Shown here: positions 11,395-23,432 of the stretch, piece by piece
Position numbering within the stretch: the stretch's first letter is position 1
Layout of the letters: each line of letters starts with the position of its first letter
DNA from: an uncultured Pelagibacteraceae bacterium
GTDB taxonomy: Bacteria > Pseudomonadota > Alphaproteobacteria > Pelagibacterales > Pelagibacteraceae
Length of the DNA: 50,852 bases
Direction: 5' to 3'
NCBI GenBank assembly: GCA_902519625.1
Contig: CABYKS010000003.1
Coordinates: forward strand, 1-50,852
Translations under genes and position numbers: made by a program
Notes under the pieces: generated by a model
The model's input: only the letters and a program-made list of their open reading frames with translations
Told to the model about the DNA's origin: nothing
The model's database searches: none

Positions 11395-12795
11395 ATGGCA
11401 GATAAATTTCAAGCAACTATAATTGGAGGTGGTCCAGGAGGTTATGTTTGTGCAATAAGGTTGGCACAATTAGGTATTAAAACTGCATGTATTGAATCTA
11501 GAGGAACTCTAGGTGGGACTTGCTTAAATATCGGATGTATACCTTCGAAAAATTTGCTAAATCTTTCAGAAAATTTTTATAAAGCTAAAAATTTCTCAAA
11601 AATCGGAATTGAAGTAGGTGAAGTTAAGCTAAATCTTCAAAAAATTATGGAAAATAAGGATAAAGCTGTAATGACTTTGACAAAAGGCGTAGAATTTTTA
11701 TTCAAAAAAAATAAGGTAACCTATTTTAAAGGAATTGGTAAATTAAAATCACCAACTGAAATAACAATTGTAGATAAAAAAAATAAAGAAACAAATATTC
11801 AATCTGATAATATAATTATAAGCACTGGTTCAGAACCTATGCCTCTTCCAGGAATAGAATTTGATGAAGAAAAAATAATATCTTCTACTGGTGCGTTGTC
11901 ATTAAAATCTGTACCAAAAAAAATGTTAGTTGTAGGCGGTGGTTATATTGGTTTAGAAATGGGATCTGTTTGGTCACGACTAGGCTCAGAAGTGCATGTT
12001 GTTGAGTTTCTAGATCATATCACGTCAGGGATGGATAAAGAAATTTCAAATGAATTTATGAAAATTTTGAAGAAGCAAGGTTTAAATTTTCATTTAGAAA
12101 CAAAAGTTGAAAAAATATCAAAATCAAAAAATGGGGTTATAATTGAAACTTCAAACAAAGAAGGAAAAAAAATAAAATTTGAAAGTGATGTAGTTTTGAT
12201 TTCTGTAGGTAGAAAGCCTTATACAAAAAATCTGAATTTAGAAAAAGTAGGTATAGAATTAGATGAAAAAAAAAGAATTAAAGTCAGTAAGAACTATCAA
12301 ACAAACATAAAAAATATTTATGCTATTGGTGATGTTATTGAGGGTCCAATGTTAGCACACAAAGCTGAAGAAGAAGGAATAGCTGTTGCAGAATTAATTT
12401 CAGGTCAATCAGGTCATGTTAATTATGAAGTAATACCTGGTGTTATTTATACAACACCCGAAGTAGCTTCAGTTGGCAAAACTGAAGAACAACTTAAAGA
12501 AAAAAATCAAAAATATAAAATCGGAAAATTTCCTTTTATGGCTAATTCAAGAGCAAAAGCAATTGATGAACCAGATGGTTTTGTAAAAATTTTAGCTGAT
12601 GCAACCACAGATAAAGTTTTAGGAGTTCATTTGATAGGCCCACATGCAGGAGAATTGATTGCAGAAATGGCTATAGCAATGGAATTTGGAGCTAGCTCCG
12701 AAGATATTGCTAGAACTTGTCATGCTCATCCTACTTTTTCTGAAGCTGTGAAAGAAGCAGCTTTATCAGTAGAAAAAAGACAAATTCATTCGTAG
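11395..12795 (+). CDS. lpdA: dihydrolipoamide dehydrogenase
   Basis: GGTCLNIGCIPSKNLL redox-active disulfide; HAHPTFSEAVKEAA C-terminus. Confidence 0.95.
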   Translation: MADKFQATIIGGGPGGYVCAIRLAQLGIKTACIESRGTLGGTCLNIGCIPSKNLLNLSENFYKAKNFSKIGIEVGEVKLNLQKIMENKDKAVMTLTKGVEFLFKKNKVTYFKGIGKLKSPTEITIVDKKNKETNIQSDNIIISTGSEPMPLPGIEFDEEKIISSTGALSLKSVPKKMLVVGGGYIGLEMGSVWSRLGSEVHVVEFLDHITSGMDKEISNEFMKILKKQGLNFHLETKVEKISKSKNGVIIETSNKEGKKIKFESDVVLISVGRKPYTKNLNLEKVGIELDEKKRIKVSKNYQTNIKNIYAIGDVIEGPMLAHKAEEEGIAVAELISGQSGHVNYEVIPGVIYTTPEVASVGKTEEQLKEKNQKYKIGKFPFMANSRAKAIDEPDGFVKILADATTDKVLGVHLIGPHAGELIAEMAIAMEFGASSEDIARTCHAHPTFSEAVKEAALSVEKRQIHS

Positions 12796-12814
12796 TATAT
12801 TTTCATATGAAAAT

Positions 12815-14773
12815 ATGAAAATTCCAATTTTATTACCAAATATATTTGATCATCCATTTACTTATAAGTCTTCTGAAACAAATCTAAAATTGGGAGACTA
12901 TGTTGAAGTACCATTTGGAAAAAGTAAAAAAATTGGAATTGTTTGGGATGAATTTGAAAAAAATAAAAACAAACAATATTTAATAAAAAATGTAATTAGA
13001 AAATTACAAGTTCCACCTCTTAATTTGGAAACAATTAATTTTCTAAAATGGTTTTCAGAATACAATATAGTTCCAATAGGAATGTCGTTAAAATTACATT
13101 TATTGAGCAATGAGGCTATCGAGATACAAAATAACGAAGAATTAGAAAAATATAATAAATATAAAAAAGCCAATAAAATAAAGCTTTCTAGTGAACAATT
13201 AAATTCAGTAAACGATATAATAAAAAATGATAATAAATTTAGAGTACATGTAATTCAAGGAACAACAGGATCAGGAAAAACAATTGTATATTTTAATAGC
13301 TTAAAAAAAAAATTAAATGAAGGTTTCCAGGGGTTAATTTTACTACCTGAAATAGGTTTAACTGGAGAATTTCAAAAAAAATTCAAAGAATTTTTTGGCT
13401 TTGATGCTGCCATCTGGCATTCATCAATAACAAAAAAAAATAAAAAGATCATTTGGAATGGTGTTGCTACAGGAAAAATTAAAGTATTAATTGGAGCAAG
13501 ATCATCTTTATTCTTACCTTTTTTTAATCTTGGAATTATTATAGTAGATGAGGAACATGATCAATCCTATAAGCAAGATGAGGGAGTAATTTATAACGCT
13601 AGAGACATGGCTATTTCGAGAGCTTCTTTTGCAAATATACCAATTAATTTAGTAACAGCTGTACCTTCCATAGAAACTTTCGATAATATAAAAAAAGGAA
13701 AATATTTTCATTCAAGATTATATAAAAGATATTTGGACGCCAACCTTCCAAATCATGAAATTATTAACTTAAATAAAAGTAGTTTGAAAAATAGTTTATG
13801 GATATCTGATAAAACTATTGGAAAAGTAAAAAATCATTTAGATAAAAATGACCAAGTACTTTTTTTTGTTAATAGAAGAGGTTTTGCTCCATATGTTCTT
13901 TGTAAAAAATGTTTAAAGGTACATACATGCCCTAACTGCTCTATAAATTTGGTTTATCATAAAAAAAAAGAAAATCTAATTTGTCACTACTGTGGTTACA
14001 AAAAAAAATTAATTAGAAGATGTAATGATAATAAAAATTGTGAATATGTATTCAGTGGACCTGGTGTTGAAAGAATTTATGATGAAATAAAAAAGATTTT
14101 TCCAAATAAAAAAATTACTATTTTTTCAAGTGATACCATGAATAAAAAGTCTTCTTCAGAAATTTTAGAAAAAATAAAAAATAATAAAATTCAAATTTTA
14201 ATTGGTACCCAGCTTATTTCTAAAGGATTTCATTTTCCAAACTTAAATTGCATAGTTGTAATTGATATAGATTTAACTTTACAAGGACATGACTTAAAAG
14301 CTGCGGAAAAGAATTTGCAATTATATCATCAGTTATCTGGAAGGGCTGGAAGGACTGGAAAACCAGCTACAGTATATTTTCAAACTTATAATAGTAAATC
14401 AAATATAGTATCTCAAATTACAAATGCAAATCCTGATATATTTTTAGAAAAAGAATTAATACTGAGAAAAACAAATAATTTACCCCCATTTGAAAGATTT
14501 ATATCTATTATATTAAGTGGAAAAAGTGAAAAAAAAATTGAAACATTTGCTTATAAACTGAAAGATAAATTAGAAAAGAATTTAAATGCTAAAATACTAG
14601 GACCTGTAATTGCTCCGATATTTAAAATTAACAAAAATTTTAGATTTAGAATCCTGATTAGGTCGAAGAAAACACAAAAGATACAAAAACATCTCTCAAA
14701 TATTTTAAGTAATTTCAAAAATGATAAAGAAATAAAACTAGCGGTTGATGTTGACCCAATAAGCTTCAATTAA
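12815..14773 (+). CDS. priA: primosomal protein N' (replication restart helicase)
   Basis: 652 aa; GTTGSGKT Walker A, DEEHD box, zinc-binding CPNCSINLVYHKKKENLICHYCGY, GRAGRTGKP. Confidence 0.93.
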   Translation: MKIPILLPNIFDHPFTYKSSETNLKLGDYVEVPFGKSKKIGIVWDEFEKNKNKQYLIKNVIRKLQVPPLNLETINFLKWFSEYNIVPIGMSLKLHLLSNEAIEIQNNEELEKYNKYKKANKIKLSSEQLNSVNDIIKNDNKFRVHVIQGTTGSGKTIVYFNSLKKKLNEGFQGLILLPEIGLTGEFQKKFKEFFGFDAAIWHSSITKKNKKIIWNGVATGKIKVLIGARSSLFLPFFNLGIIIVDEEHDQSYKQDEGVIYNARDMAISRASFANIPINLVTAVPSIETFDNIKKGKYFHSRLYKRYLDANLPNHEIINLNKSSLKNSLWISDKTIGKVKNHLDKNDQVLFFVNRRGFAPYVLCKKCLKVHTCPNCSINLVYHKKKENLICHYCGYKKKLIRRCNDNKNCEYVFSGPGVERIYDEIKKIFPNKKITIFSSDTMNKKSSSEILEKIKNNKIQILIGTQLISKGFHFPNLNCIVVIDIDLTLQGHDLKAAEKNLQLYHQLSGRAGRTGKPATVYFQTYNSKSNIVSQITNANPDIFLEKELILRKTNNLPPFERFISIILSGKSEKKIETFAYKLKDKLEKNLNAKILGPVIAPIFKINKNFRFRILIRSKKTQKIQKHLSNILSNFKNDKEIKLAVDVDPISFN

Positions 14774-14796
14774 GGCCCTTTAATTAAGCTTTTTTA
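14760..14796 (+). terminator. Rho-independent terminator after priA
   Basis: Imperfect hairpin aagcttCAATTAAGGCCCTTTAATTAagctt followed by a T tract; it overlaps the priA stop codon. Confidence 0.65.
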
Positions 14797-14808
14797 CCAA
14801 TGTGTCGC

Positions 14809-14837
14809 TTGAAGAGATTAATTTCATATGCTAATTA
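14809..14837 (+). promoter_or_regulatory. putative sigma70 promoter for the atp operon
   Basis: TTGAAG - 17 bp - TAATTA located between the priA terminator and atpH. Confidence 0.4.
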
Positions 14838-14878
14838 AATTCAACTTTTAAAAAACCTCATAACTAATAAGGAAAAAA

Positions 14879-15436
14879 TTGAGCGACAAAAATAGATTTT
14901 CGGACACTTCTGCAAAAAGCTATTCTCAAGCTCTTTATGAACTTGCATGTGAAGAAAAAAAATTAAACGACGTTGAGGAACATGCAATTTCAATTATTAA
15001 GCTGATTTCTCAAAGTGAAGATTTCAATTCACTAATTAAGGACCCAACGAACAAGCAAGAAGATCAGCTGAATGTTATAAATTTAATTTTTGAAAAATTT
15101 AGTTTAAATAATTTATTAAAAAAATTTTTAAATTTTTTAGTTATGAAAAGAAGATTTTTTTATGTTGAAAAAATTTTAAAAGATTTTGTAATGACTTGTT
15201 CAAAAAATCGTGGAGAAATTTCTGCAAAATTAACAGTAGCTAAAGAATTAAACGAAAATGAAATAAATAAAATAAAAGATGAGCTGTCACAAAATTTTGG
15301 ATCAAATGTAAAATTAAACTATAATTATGATCCAAATTTAATAGGTGGATTAATAATGCAAGTAGAAAGTGTTATGATTGATACATCTATCAAAAATAAA
15401 TTGCAACAAATTGAAAATAAAATGATAGAGGCTTAA
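14879..15436 (+). CDS. atpH: F0F1 ATP synthase delta subunit
   Basis: 185 aa; TTG start preceded by a TAAGGA Shine-Dalgarno; first gene of the atpHAGDC block. Confidence 0.9.
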   Translation: MSDKNRFSDTSAKSYSQALYELACEEKKLNDVEEHAISIIKLISQSEDFNSLIKDPTNKQEDQLNVINLIFEKFSLNNLLKKFLNFLVMKRRFFYVEKILKDFVMTCSKNRGEISAKLTVAKELNENEINKIKDELSQNFGSNVKLNYNYDPNLIGGLIMQVESVMIDTSIKNKLQQIENKMIEA

Positions 15437-16972
15437 ATGGAAATAAATCCTTCAGAAGTAACAAAAATATTAAAAGAGCAGATTAAAAAATTTGGAGATA
15501 AGGCAGAAGTAACCGAAGTTGGACAGGTTTTATCTGTTGGTGATGGTATCGCGAGAATATATGGTTTAGATAACGTTCAAGCAGGAGAGATGGTTGAATT
15601 TTCTGATGGTTCAAAAGGTATGGCTTTAAACTTAGAAAGTGACAATGTTGGTGTTGTAATTTTTGGTGATGATAGAGCTGTAAAAGAGGGCGATACAGTA
15701 AAAAGAACAGGAGCAATAGTAGACACCCCTGTCGGAAAAGAATTACTAGGAAGAGTAGTTGATGGACTTGGAAATCCAATAGACGGTAAAGGTGCGCTAG
15801 ACAAAGGTATAAAAAGAAGCAGAGTTGAAGTTAAAGCTCCAGGTATAATTCCAAGAAAATCTGTAAGTGAACCAATGCAATCTGGACTTAAATCAGTTGA
15901 TAGTTTAGTTCCAATTGGAAGAGGTCAAAGAGAATTAATTATAGGTGATAGACAAACAGGAAAAACTGCAGTTGCAATTGATACAATAATTAATCAGAAA
16001 AAAATAAATGAGTCTAACGATGAAAAGCAAAAATTATATTGTATTTACGTAGCAATTGGTCAAAAAAGATCAACTGTAAGACAAATAGAAAAATCTTTGG
16101 AAGAGGCTGGAGCTATGGAATATACAACTATAGTTGCTGCGACGGCATCAGATGCCGCACCACTTCAATTTTTAGCTCCTTATACCGGGTGTGCTATGGG
16201 AGAATATTTTAGAGACAACGGAATGCATGCTTTAATTATTTATGATGATTTATCTAAACAAGCAGTAGCATATAGACAAATGTCATTATTGTTAAGGAGA
16301 CCTCCTGGAAGGGAAGCTTATCCAGGAGATGTTTTTTATTTACATAGTAGACTTTTAGAAAGAGCAGCTAAACTTAGTGACGAACATGGAGGAGGCTCTT
16401 TAACAGCACTCCCAATTATTGAAACACAAGGTGGTGACGTATCTGCTTTTATTCCAACTAATGTTATTTCAATTACAGATGGACAAATATTTCTTGAAAC
16501 CAACTTATTTAACCAGGGGATTAGACCAGCAATTAACGTTGGTTTGTCTGTATCTAGAGTTGGATCTTCGGCCCAAACAAAAGCTATGAAAAAAGTTTCT
16601 GGTTCAATGAAATTAGAATTGGCTCAATACAGAGAAATGGCTGCATTCGCTCAATTTGGATCAGATTTAGATGCTTCAACTCAAAAATTATTAAATAGAG
16701 GCTCAAAGTTAACTGAGCTTTTGAAACAAAAACAATATTCACCAATGACAGTCGCAGAACAAGTAATTTCAGTTTTTTGTGGTGTTAAAGGATATTTGGA
16801 TGATTTAGATCTAAAAGATATATCTTCGTTTGAAAGAAAAATTATTGAAAAATGTAAATCTGAAAAACCAGAAATTTTGGAAGCAATATCCAAATCTGGG
16901 AAATTAGAAGAAGATACTGAAAATTTATTAGTGGAAACTATTAAAGAACTAAAACAAAACTTTAATAATTAA
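15437..16972 (+). CDS. atpA: F0F1 ATP synthase alpha subunit
   Basis: 511 aa; [15 protein letters not shown] Walker [24 protein letters not shown]. Confidence 0.98.
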   Translation: MEINPSEVTKILKEQIKKFGDKAEVTEVGQVLSVGDGIARIYGLDNVQAGEMVEFSDGSKGMALNLESDNVGVVIFGDDRAVKEGDTVKRTGAIVDTPVGKELLGRVVDGLGNPIDGKGALDKGIKRSRVEVKAPGIIPRKSVSEPMQSGLKSVDSLVPIGRGQRELIIGDRQTGKTAVAIDTIINQKKINESNDEKQKLYCIYVAIGQKRSTVRQIEKSLEEAGAMEYTTIVAATASDAAPLQFLAPYTGCAMGEYFRDNGMHALIIYDDLSKQAVAYRQMSLLLRRPPGREAYPGDVFYLHSRLLERAAKLSDEHGGGSLTALPIIETQGGDVSAFIPTNVISITDGQIFLETNLFNQGIRPAINVGLSVSRVGSSAQTKAMKKVSGSMKLELAQYREMAAFAQFGSDLDASTQKLLNRGSKLTELLKQKQYSPMTVAEQVISVFCGVKGYLDDLDLKDISSFERKIIEKCKSEKPEILEAISKSGKLEEDTENLLVETIKELKQNFNN

Positions 16973-16976
16973 AAAT

Positions 16977-19269
<2,293 letters not shown>

Positions 19270-19270
<1 letters not shown>

Positions 19271-19668
19271 TGAGTGAAGAATTTAAAGTTGAAATAGTTA
19301 ACCCTGAAAAATCTTTTTTATCAAAAGAAAATGTAACTGAAGTTGTTGTGCCTGCTTTTGAAGGAGAAATGGGAATCCTAAAGGATCATATTTCAATTAT
19401 CTCCTTTTTAAAGCCAGGTATAATAAAAGTTTATTCAAAATCAGAAGAAAATAAATATTTTGTTGAAGATGGAATATTAGAGTTCAAAGATAATAATTTA
19501 TCAATTTTAACCAGTTCAATTTACAATATGTCAGATTTAGATAGAAATAAAATAGATCAAATAGTAAAAGATGCTGAAAAGGAGTCTAGCACAGATAATA
19601 TTGATGATCAAAAAAGATATTTAATTGATCAAAAAATTGAAGTTTTAAAAAATCTGATGCTAAATTAA
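19270..19668 (+). CDS. atpC: F0F1 ATP synthase epsilon subunit
   Basis: 132 aa; VVPAFEGEMGILKDHISIISFLKPG; last gene of the atp block. Confidence 0.92.
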
Positions 19669-20141
19669 TTTAATATTTTTGATACCTCTTTTTTAAGGCT
19701 TTTGTATACCTCAAGTTTGAATTTTACTGCTATTTTAGGTAAATCATCCAAATTAATCCATTTCCAATCTAGGAATTCAGGTTTTATTGTATTTATATTA
19801 ATTTCAGATTCATTTCCAGTAAACCTCATAACAAACCATTTTTGTGTTTGACCTTTAAACTTACCTTTCCAAATAATTCCTATTAAATGGTCGGGTAATA
19901 TGTATGTTAACTTTTTATCAATTTCTTGGATAAGTTCTACACTCACTACACTAGTTTCTTCTTTTAATTCTCTGAGGGCGGCTTCATAATAATCTTCTCC
20001 CTCATCAATACCTCCTTGAGGCATCTGCCAAAAATTTTTAGGATTATCAATTCTTTTAGCAACAAAAACCTTGTTTTTATCATTAAGCAAAATTATTCCA
20101 ACACCTTTTCTTAAGGGTAATTCAGAAAAATTTTTTTTCAT
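19665..20141 (-). CDS. rppH: RNA pyrophosphohydrolase (Nudix)
   Basis: 158 aa; WQMPQGGIDEGEDYYEAALRELKEETSV Nudix box. Confidence 0.9.
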   Translation of the reverse strand: MKKNFSELPLRKGVGIILLNDKNKVFVAKRIDNPKNFWQMPQGGIDEGEDYYEAALRELKEETSVVSVELIQEIDKKLTYILPDHLIGIIWKGKFKGQTQKWFVMRFTGNESEININTIKPEFLDWKWINLDDLPKIAVKFKLEVYKSLKKEVSKILN

Positions 20142-20148
20142 TTATTTA

Positions 20149-21288
20149 CTAACCATTTAGCAATGTAATTGCAAAATCTAGCTGGTTATCAGTTTCTGTA
20201 TCAATTCTAAACTCATCTGAGCTTTCAACAACTTCTATATCTGGCGTTATACCAGTACCAGAAATTGATTTTCCAGAAGGCAAATAATATTTGGAAATTG
20301 TTAATCTTATAGCGCCTTTATTTTTTAAAGGTATGATTGATTGAACGGATCCTTTACCATATGAATTATTTCCAATTAATATTGCTCTTTTATGATCCTT
20401 AAGGGCACCTGCAACAATTTCGGATGCTGATGCAGATCCATAATTAATTAAAACTACCAAAGTTTCTCCATCAATTATATCTCCTTTTCTTGCAAAATAT
20501 TTTCTATTCTCAGAAGACTTTCTACTTTTAGTAGATACAATTTCACCATTATTAAGAAAAAAATCAGATATTTTAACAGCCTGAGACAGTAATCCTCCAG
20601 GATTATTTCTTAAATCTAATATGAATTTATGGATATTATTTTTTTTAAATTTTTTTATTCTATTTTTTATTTGTTTTGAACTATTTTCATTAAAAGCTGT
20701 AAGTCTAATATAGCCAACACTATCATCAATAATTTTAGATTTTACAGATTTTACTTCAATAATCTCCCTTGTAATTTCAAAAACTAACGCTTTTCTTAAT
20801 CCTTTTCTTCTTACTGTTAATTCTAAACTTGTTCCTACCGGACCTCTCATAAGCTCAACTGCTTCAGATAGAGTTTTGCCTTGAACCTGTACACCATTTA
20901 TTTGTACAATATAATCTCCAGCCTTTACTCCTTCTTTTTCTGCTGGAGATCCATCCATTGGTGTTATTACTTTTACAACACCAAACTCCATTCCAACTTC
21001 TATTCCTAAACCACCAAACTTACCGCTGGTTTCAGTTTCCATTTCTTTAAAAGTTTCTGGAGACATATAGGCTGAATAAGGATCTAAAGATTGAAGGACA
21101 CCATTAATAGCAGCATCCATTACATCGCCTTGATTTATTTCTTCCACATATTCTTTATTTATTTTGTTTAAGACTTCACCAAATAAATCAATTTTATTGT
21201 AAATATCTTCATCATTCGCAGCAAAACTTATTTTTGAAAAGTTTAATGAAATTAAAAATAGTAAAATTAATATAAATTTTTTTTTCAT
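20149..21288 (-). CDS. ctpA: carboxyl-terminal processing protease (S41, PDZ)
   Basis: PDZ domain and S41 catalytic region (YGSASASEIVAGALKDH, GKGSVQSI); signal peptide MKKKFILILLFLISLNFSKISFA supports the start at 21288, not 21324. Confidence 0.88.
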   Translation of the reverse strand: MKKKFILILLFLISLNFSKISFAANDEDIYNKIDLFGEVLNKINKEYVEEINQGDVMDAAINGVLQSLDPYSAYMSPETFKEMETETSGKFGGLGIEVGMEFGVVKVITPMDGSPAEKEGVKAGDYIVQINGVQVQGKTLSEAVELMRGPVGTSLELTVRRKGLRKALVFEITREIIEVKSVKSKIIDDSVGYIRLTAFNENSSKQIKNRIKKFKKNNIHKFILDLRNNPGGLLSQAVKISDFFLNNGEIVSTKSRKSSENRKYFARKGDIIDGETLVVLINYGSASASEIVAGALKDHKRAILIGNNSYGKGSVQSIIPLKNKGAIRLTISKYYLPSGKSISGTGITPDIEVVESSDEFRIDTETDNQLDFAITLLNG

Positions 21289-21635
21289 ATAATAACTTTT
21301 TCTTTTGGAATTAATTCTGACCACATTTTTTCAAGTTCATAAAATTTTCTTTTTTCAGGGTTGAATATATGAACGACAAGATCTATTCCATCAATTAATT
21401 TCCAATCATTACTATCCTTACCTTCAATTTTACAGTTTGTAATTCCATTAACTTTGAACTTTTCCAAAACCTGCTCGGATAATGCTTGAATGTGCCTAGA
21501 TGATGTTCCGCTTGCAATAATCATATAATCTGCCATTGAAGATTTATTTTTAAGATCTATGGATACTATATCAAGAGCCTTATTTGAATCTAGAGTGCTA
21601 ATAATTATTTTTTTTAGATTCGTTATTTTATCCAT
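21285..21635 (-). CDS. rsfS: ribosomal silencing factor
   Basis: 116 aa; MADYMIIASGTSSRHIQALSEQV and DWKLIDGIDLVVHIF motifs. Confidence 0.9.
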   Translation of the reverse strand: MDKITNLKKIIISTLDSNKALDIVSIDLKNKSSMADYMIIASGTSSRHIQALSEQVLEKFKVNGITNCKIEGKDSNDWKLIDGIDLVVHIFNPEKRKFYELEKMWSELIPKEKVII

Positions 21636-21649
21636 TAATTAAATAAATT

Positions 21650-22180
21650 TTACCAAATTTTTCTTAATTTAGAAGATGAAATATTTACTTTATTATATTT
21701 TATAAATTTTAATCCTTTACCACCAAGCTTCTTAAAAGCTATAGATTTAAGTGATTTTGATTTATAATTTGTTCTATCAAAAACTAAAATATTACATTTT
21801 GATGAAATTATTTTCCATTTATGCCATTTATGAAAAGCAATTAAATTATCAGCACCCATTAAAAAAAATATTTCAGATCTATTATTTTTTCTAATTATAT
21901 AATTTATTAAATTAATTGTTTTATTTGATTTTATTTTATCTTCGTAATATTTAACTGAAATAAAATTATATTTTTTTGTAATTTTTTTTGAAAATGTTAT
22001 TCTTTTTTTAAGTTCAAAAAAACTTTTGGATTTAAAAGGATTTTTTCTTGTTACTGCCCAAATTATTTTATCAATTTTAAATTGTTTTTTTGCTTCAACA
22101 GAAATTTTAATATGTCCTTTATGAGCAGGATCAAATGAACCTCCAAGAATTCCTATTTTTTTCTTTTTATTATTTTTCAA
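21650..22180 (-). CDS. nadD: nicotinate-nucleotide adenylyltransferase
   Basis: 176 aa; GILGGSFDPAHKGHIKIS nucleotidyltransferase motif, FLMGADNLIAFHKWHKW. Confidence 0.9.
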   Translation of the reverse strand: MKNNKKKKIGILGGSFDPAHKGHIKISVEAKKQFKIDKIIWAVTRKNPFKSKSFFELKKRITFSKKITKKYNFISVKYYEDKIKSNKTINLINYIIRKNNRSEIFFLMGADNLIAFHKWHKWKIISSKCNILVFDRTNYKSKSLKSIAFKKLGGKGLKFIKYNKVNISSSKLRKIW

Positions 22181-22181
22181 T

Positions 22182-23432
22182 TTAATTTCTTATTTGTCCT
22201 TTTCCTAGAACTTCATATTTGTATGAAATTAATTGATTTAAACCCACAGGTCCTCTTGGTGGCATAGTGTTAGTTGAAATACCAACTTCACCACCAAACC
22301 CAAACTCACCTCCATCAGCAAATTGAGTTGAAGTATTATGCATTGCTATTGAACTTTTTATATTTTTTAAAAAAAGATTAGCATTTTTTTTGTTTCTGGT
22401 AATTATACTATCTGTATGCATTGTTCCGTATTTATTAATATGATTAATAGCATCTAAAATATTATTAACTGACTTTACAGATACCTTGGCAGACAAATAT
22501 TCTGTTGACCAATTCTTTTCTTTTGCCAACTTAGATTTGCCATTAAAATTCTTTTTTATAATATTATCTGCGAATATTTTACAATTATTATTTGTTAATT
22601 TTTCTAATATTGGGTTACAAAATTTTTTTACAATTTTTTTGTGTATCAAAATTGTTTCTGTAGCCCCACATATACTAGTATTTCTCAGTTTTGCGTTGTG
22701 AACAACATTAATTGCCATATTTAAATCTGCATCTTTATCAATATAAGTATGACAAATTCCTTCCAAATGTCCAATTATTGGAACTGAGGATAAGTCTTGT
22801 ACTTTTTTAACCAAATTTTTTCCTCCTCTTGGAATTATAACATCAATAAAATTTTTCATTTTTGACAACATGTAGTCTACAGATTTTCTATTTTTATCTT
22901 TTATTATTTGAACATAATTTTTATCAATATTGTTTATTCTAAGAGCATCTCGAAATAAATTTGCGAGGATTCTGTTTGAATTATACGCCTCTGATCCACC
23001 TCTAAGAATGACTACATTGCCTGATTTAAAGCATAGGCTTGCAACATCTGATGTAACATTCGGTCTACTCTCATAAATAATACCAATTACCCCAATTGGA
23101 GTTGAAACTTTTTTAATAATTAACCCATTTGGTCTTTTCCATTTGTCAATTATATTATTTGTTGGGTCGTTTAATTTTATAATTTTACTTATTGAAGCCT
23201 TTATTTCTATAATTTTTTTATCATTTAAGGTCAGTCTACTTATTAAGTTCTCAGGAAGATTATTTCTGATTGCAAACTCTATATCTTTATTGTTTTCTCT
23301 AAGAATATTTTTCTTATTTTTATTTATCAATTGCAAATATTTTTTTAAAACTTTATTTTTTTTTTTCTTATCAACTTTATTTTTAGACGCTTTTTTTGCT
23401 TTTATTCCGATATTTATTAATTTTTTTAACAT
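22182..23432 (-). CDS. proA: gamma-glutamyl phosphate reductase
   Basis: 416 aa; GVIGIIYESRPNVTSDVASLC, GICHTYIDKDADL, GFGGEVGIST; proB adjacent. Confidence 0.95.
   Translation of the reverse strand: MLKKLINIGIKAKKASKNKVDKKKKNKVLKKYLQLINKNKKNILRENNKDIEFAIRNNLPENLISRLTLNDKKIIEIKASISKIIKLNDPTNNIIDKWKRPNGLIIKKVSTPIGVIGIIYESRPNVTSDVASLCFKSGNVVILRGGSEAYNSNRILANLFRDALRINNIDKNYVQIIKDKNRKSVDYMLSKMKNFIDVIIPRGGKNLVKKVQDLSSVPIIGHLEGICHTYIDKDADLNMAINVVHNAKLRNTSICGATETILIHKKIVKKFCNPILEKLTNNNCKIFADNIIKKNFNGKSKLAKEKNWSTEYLSAKVSVKSVNNILDAINHINKYGTMHTDSIITRNKKNANLFLKNIKSSIAMHNTSTQFADGGEFGFGGEVGISTNTMPPRGPVGLNQLISYKYEVLGKGQIRN

Noticed and set aside
15483-15804. Two overlapping antisense ORFs inside atpA
   Set aside because: Low-complexity translations opposite a highly conserved gene; no independent start signal.
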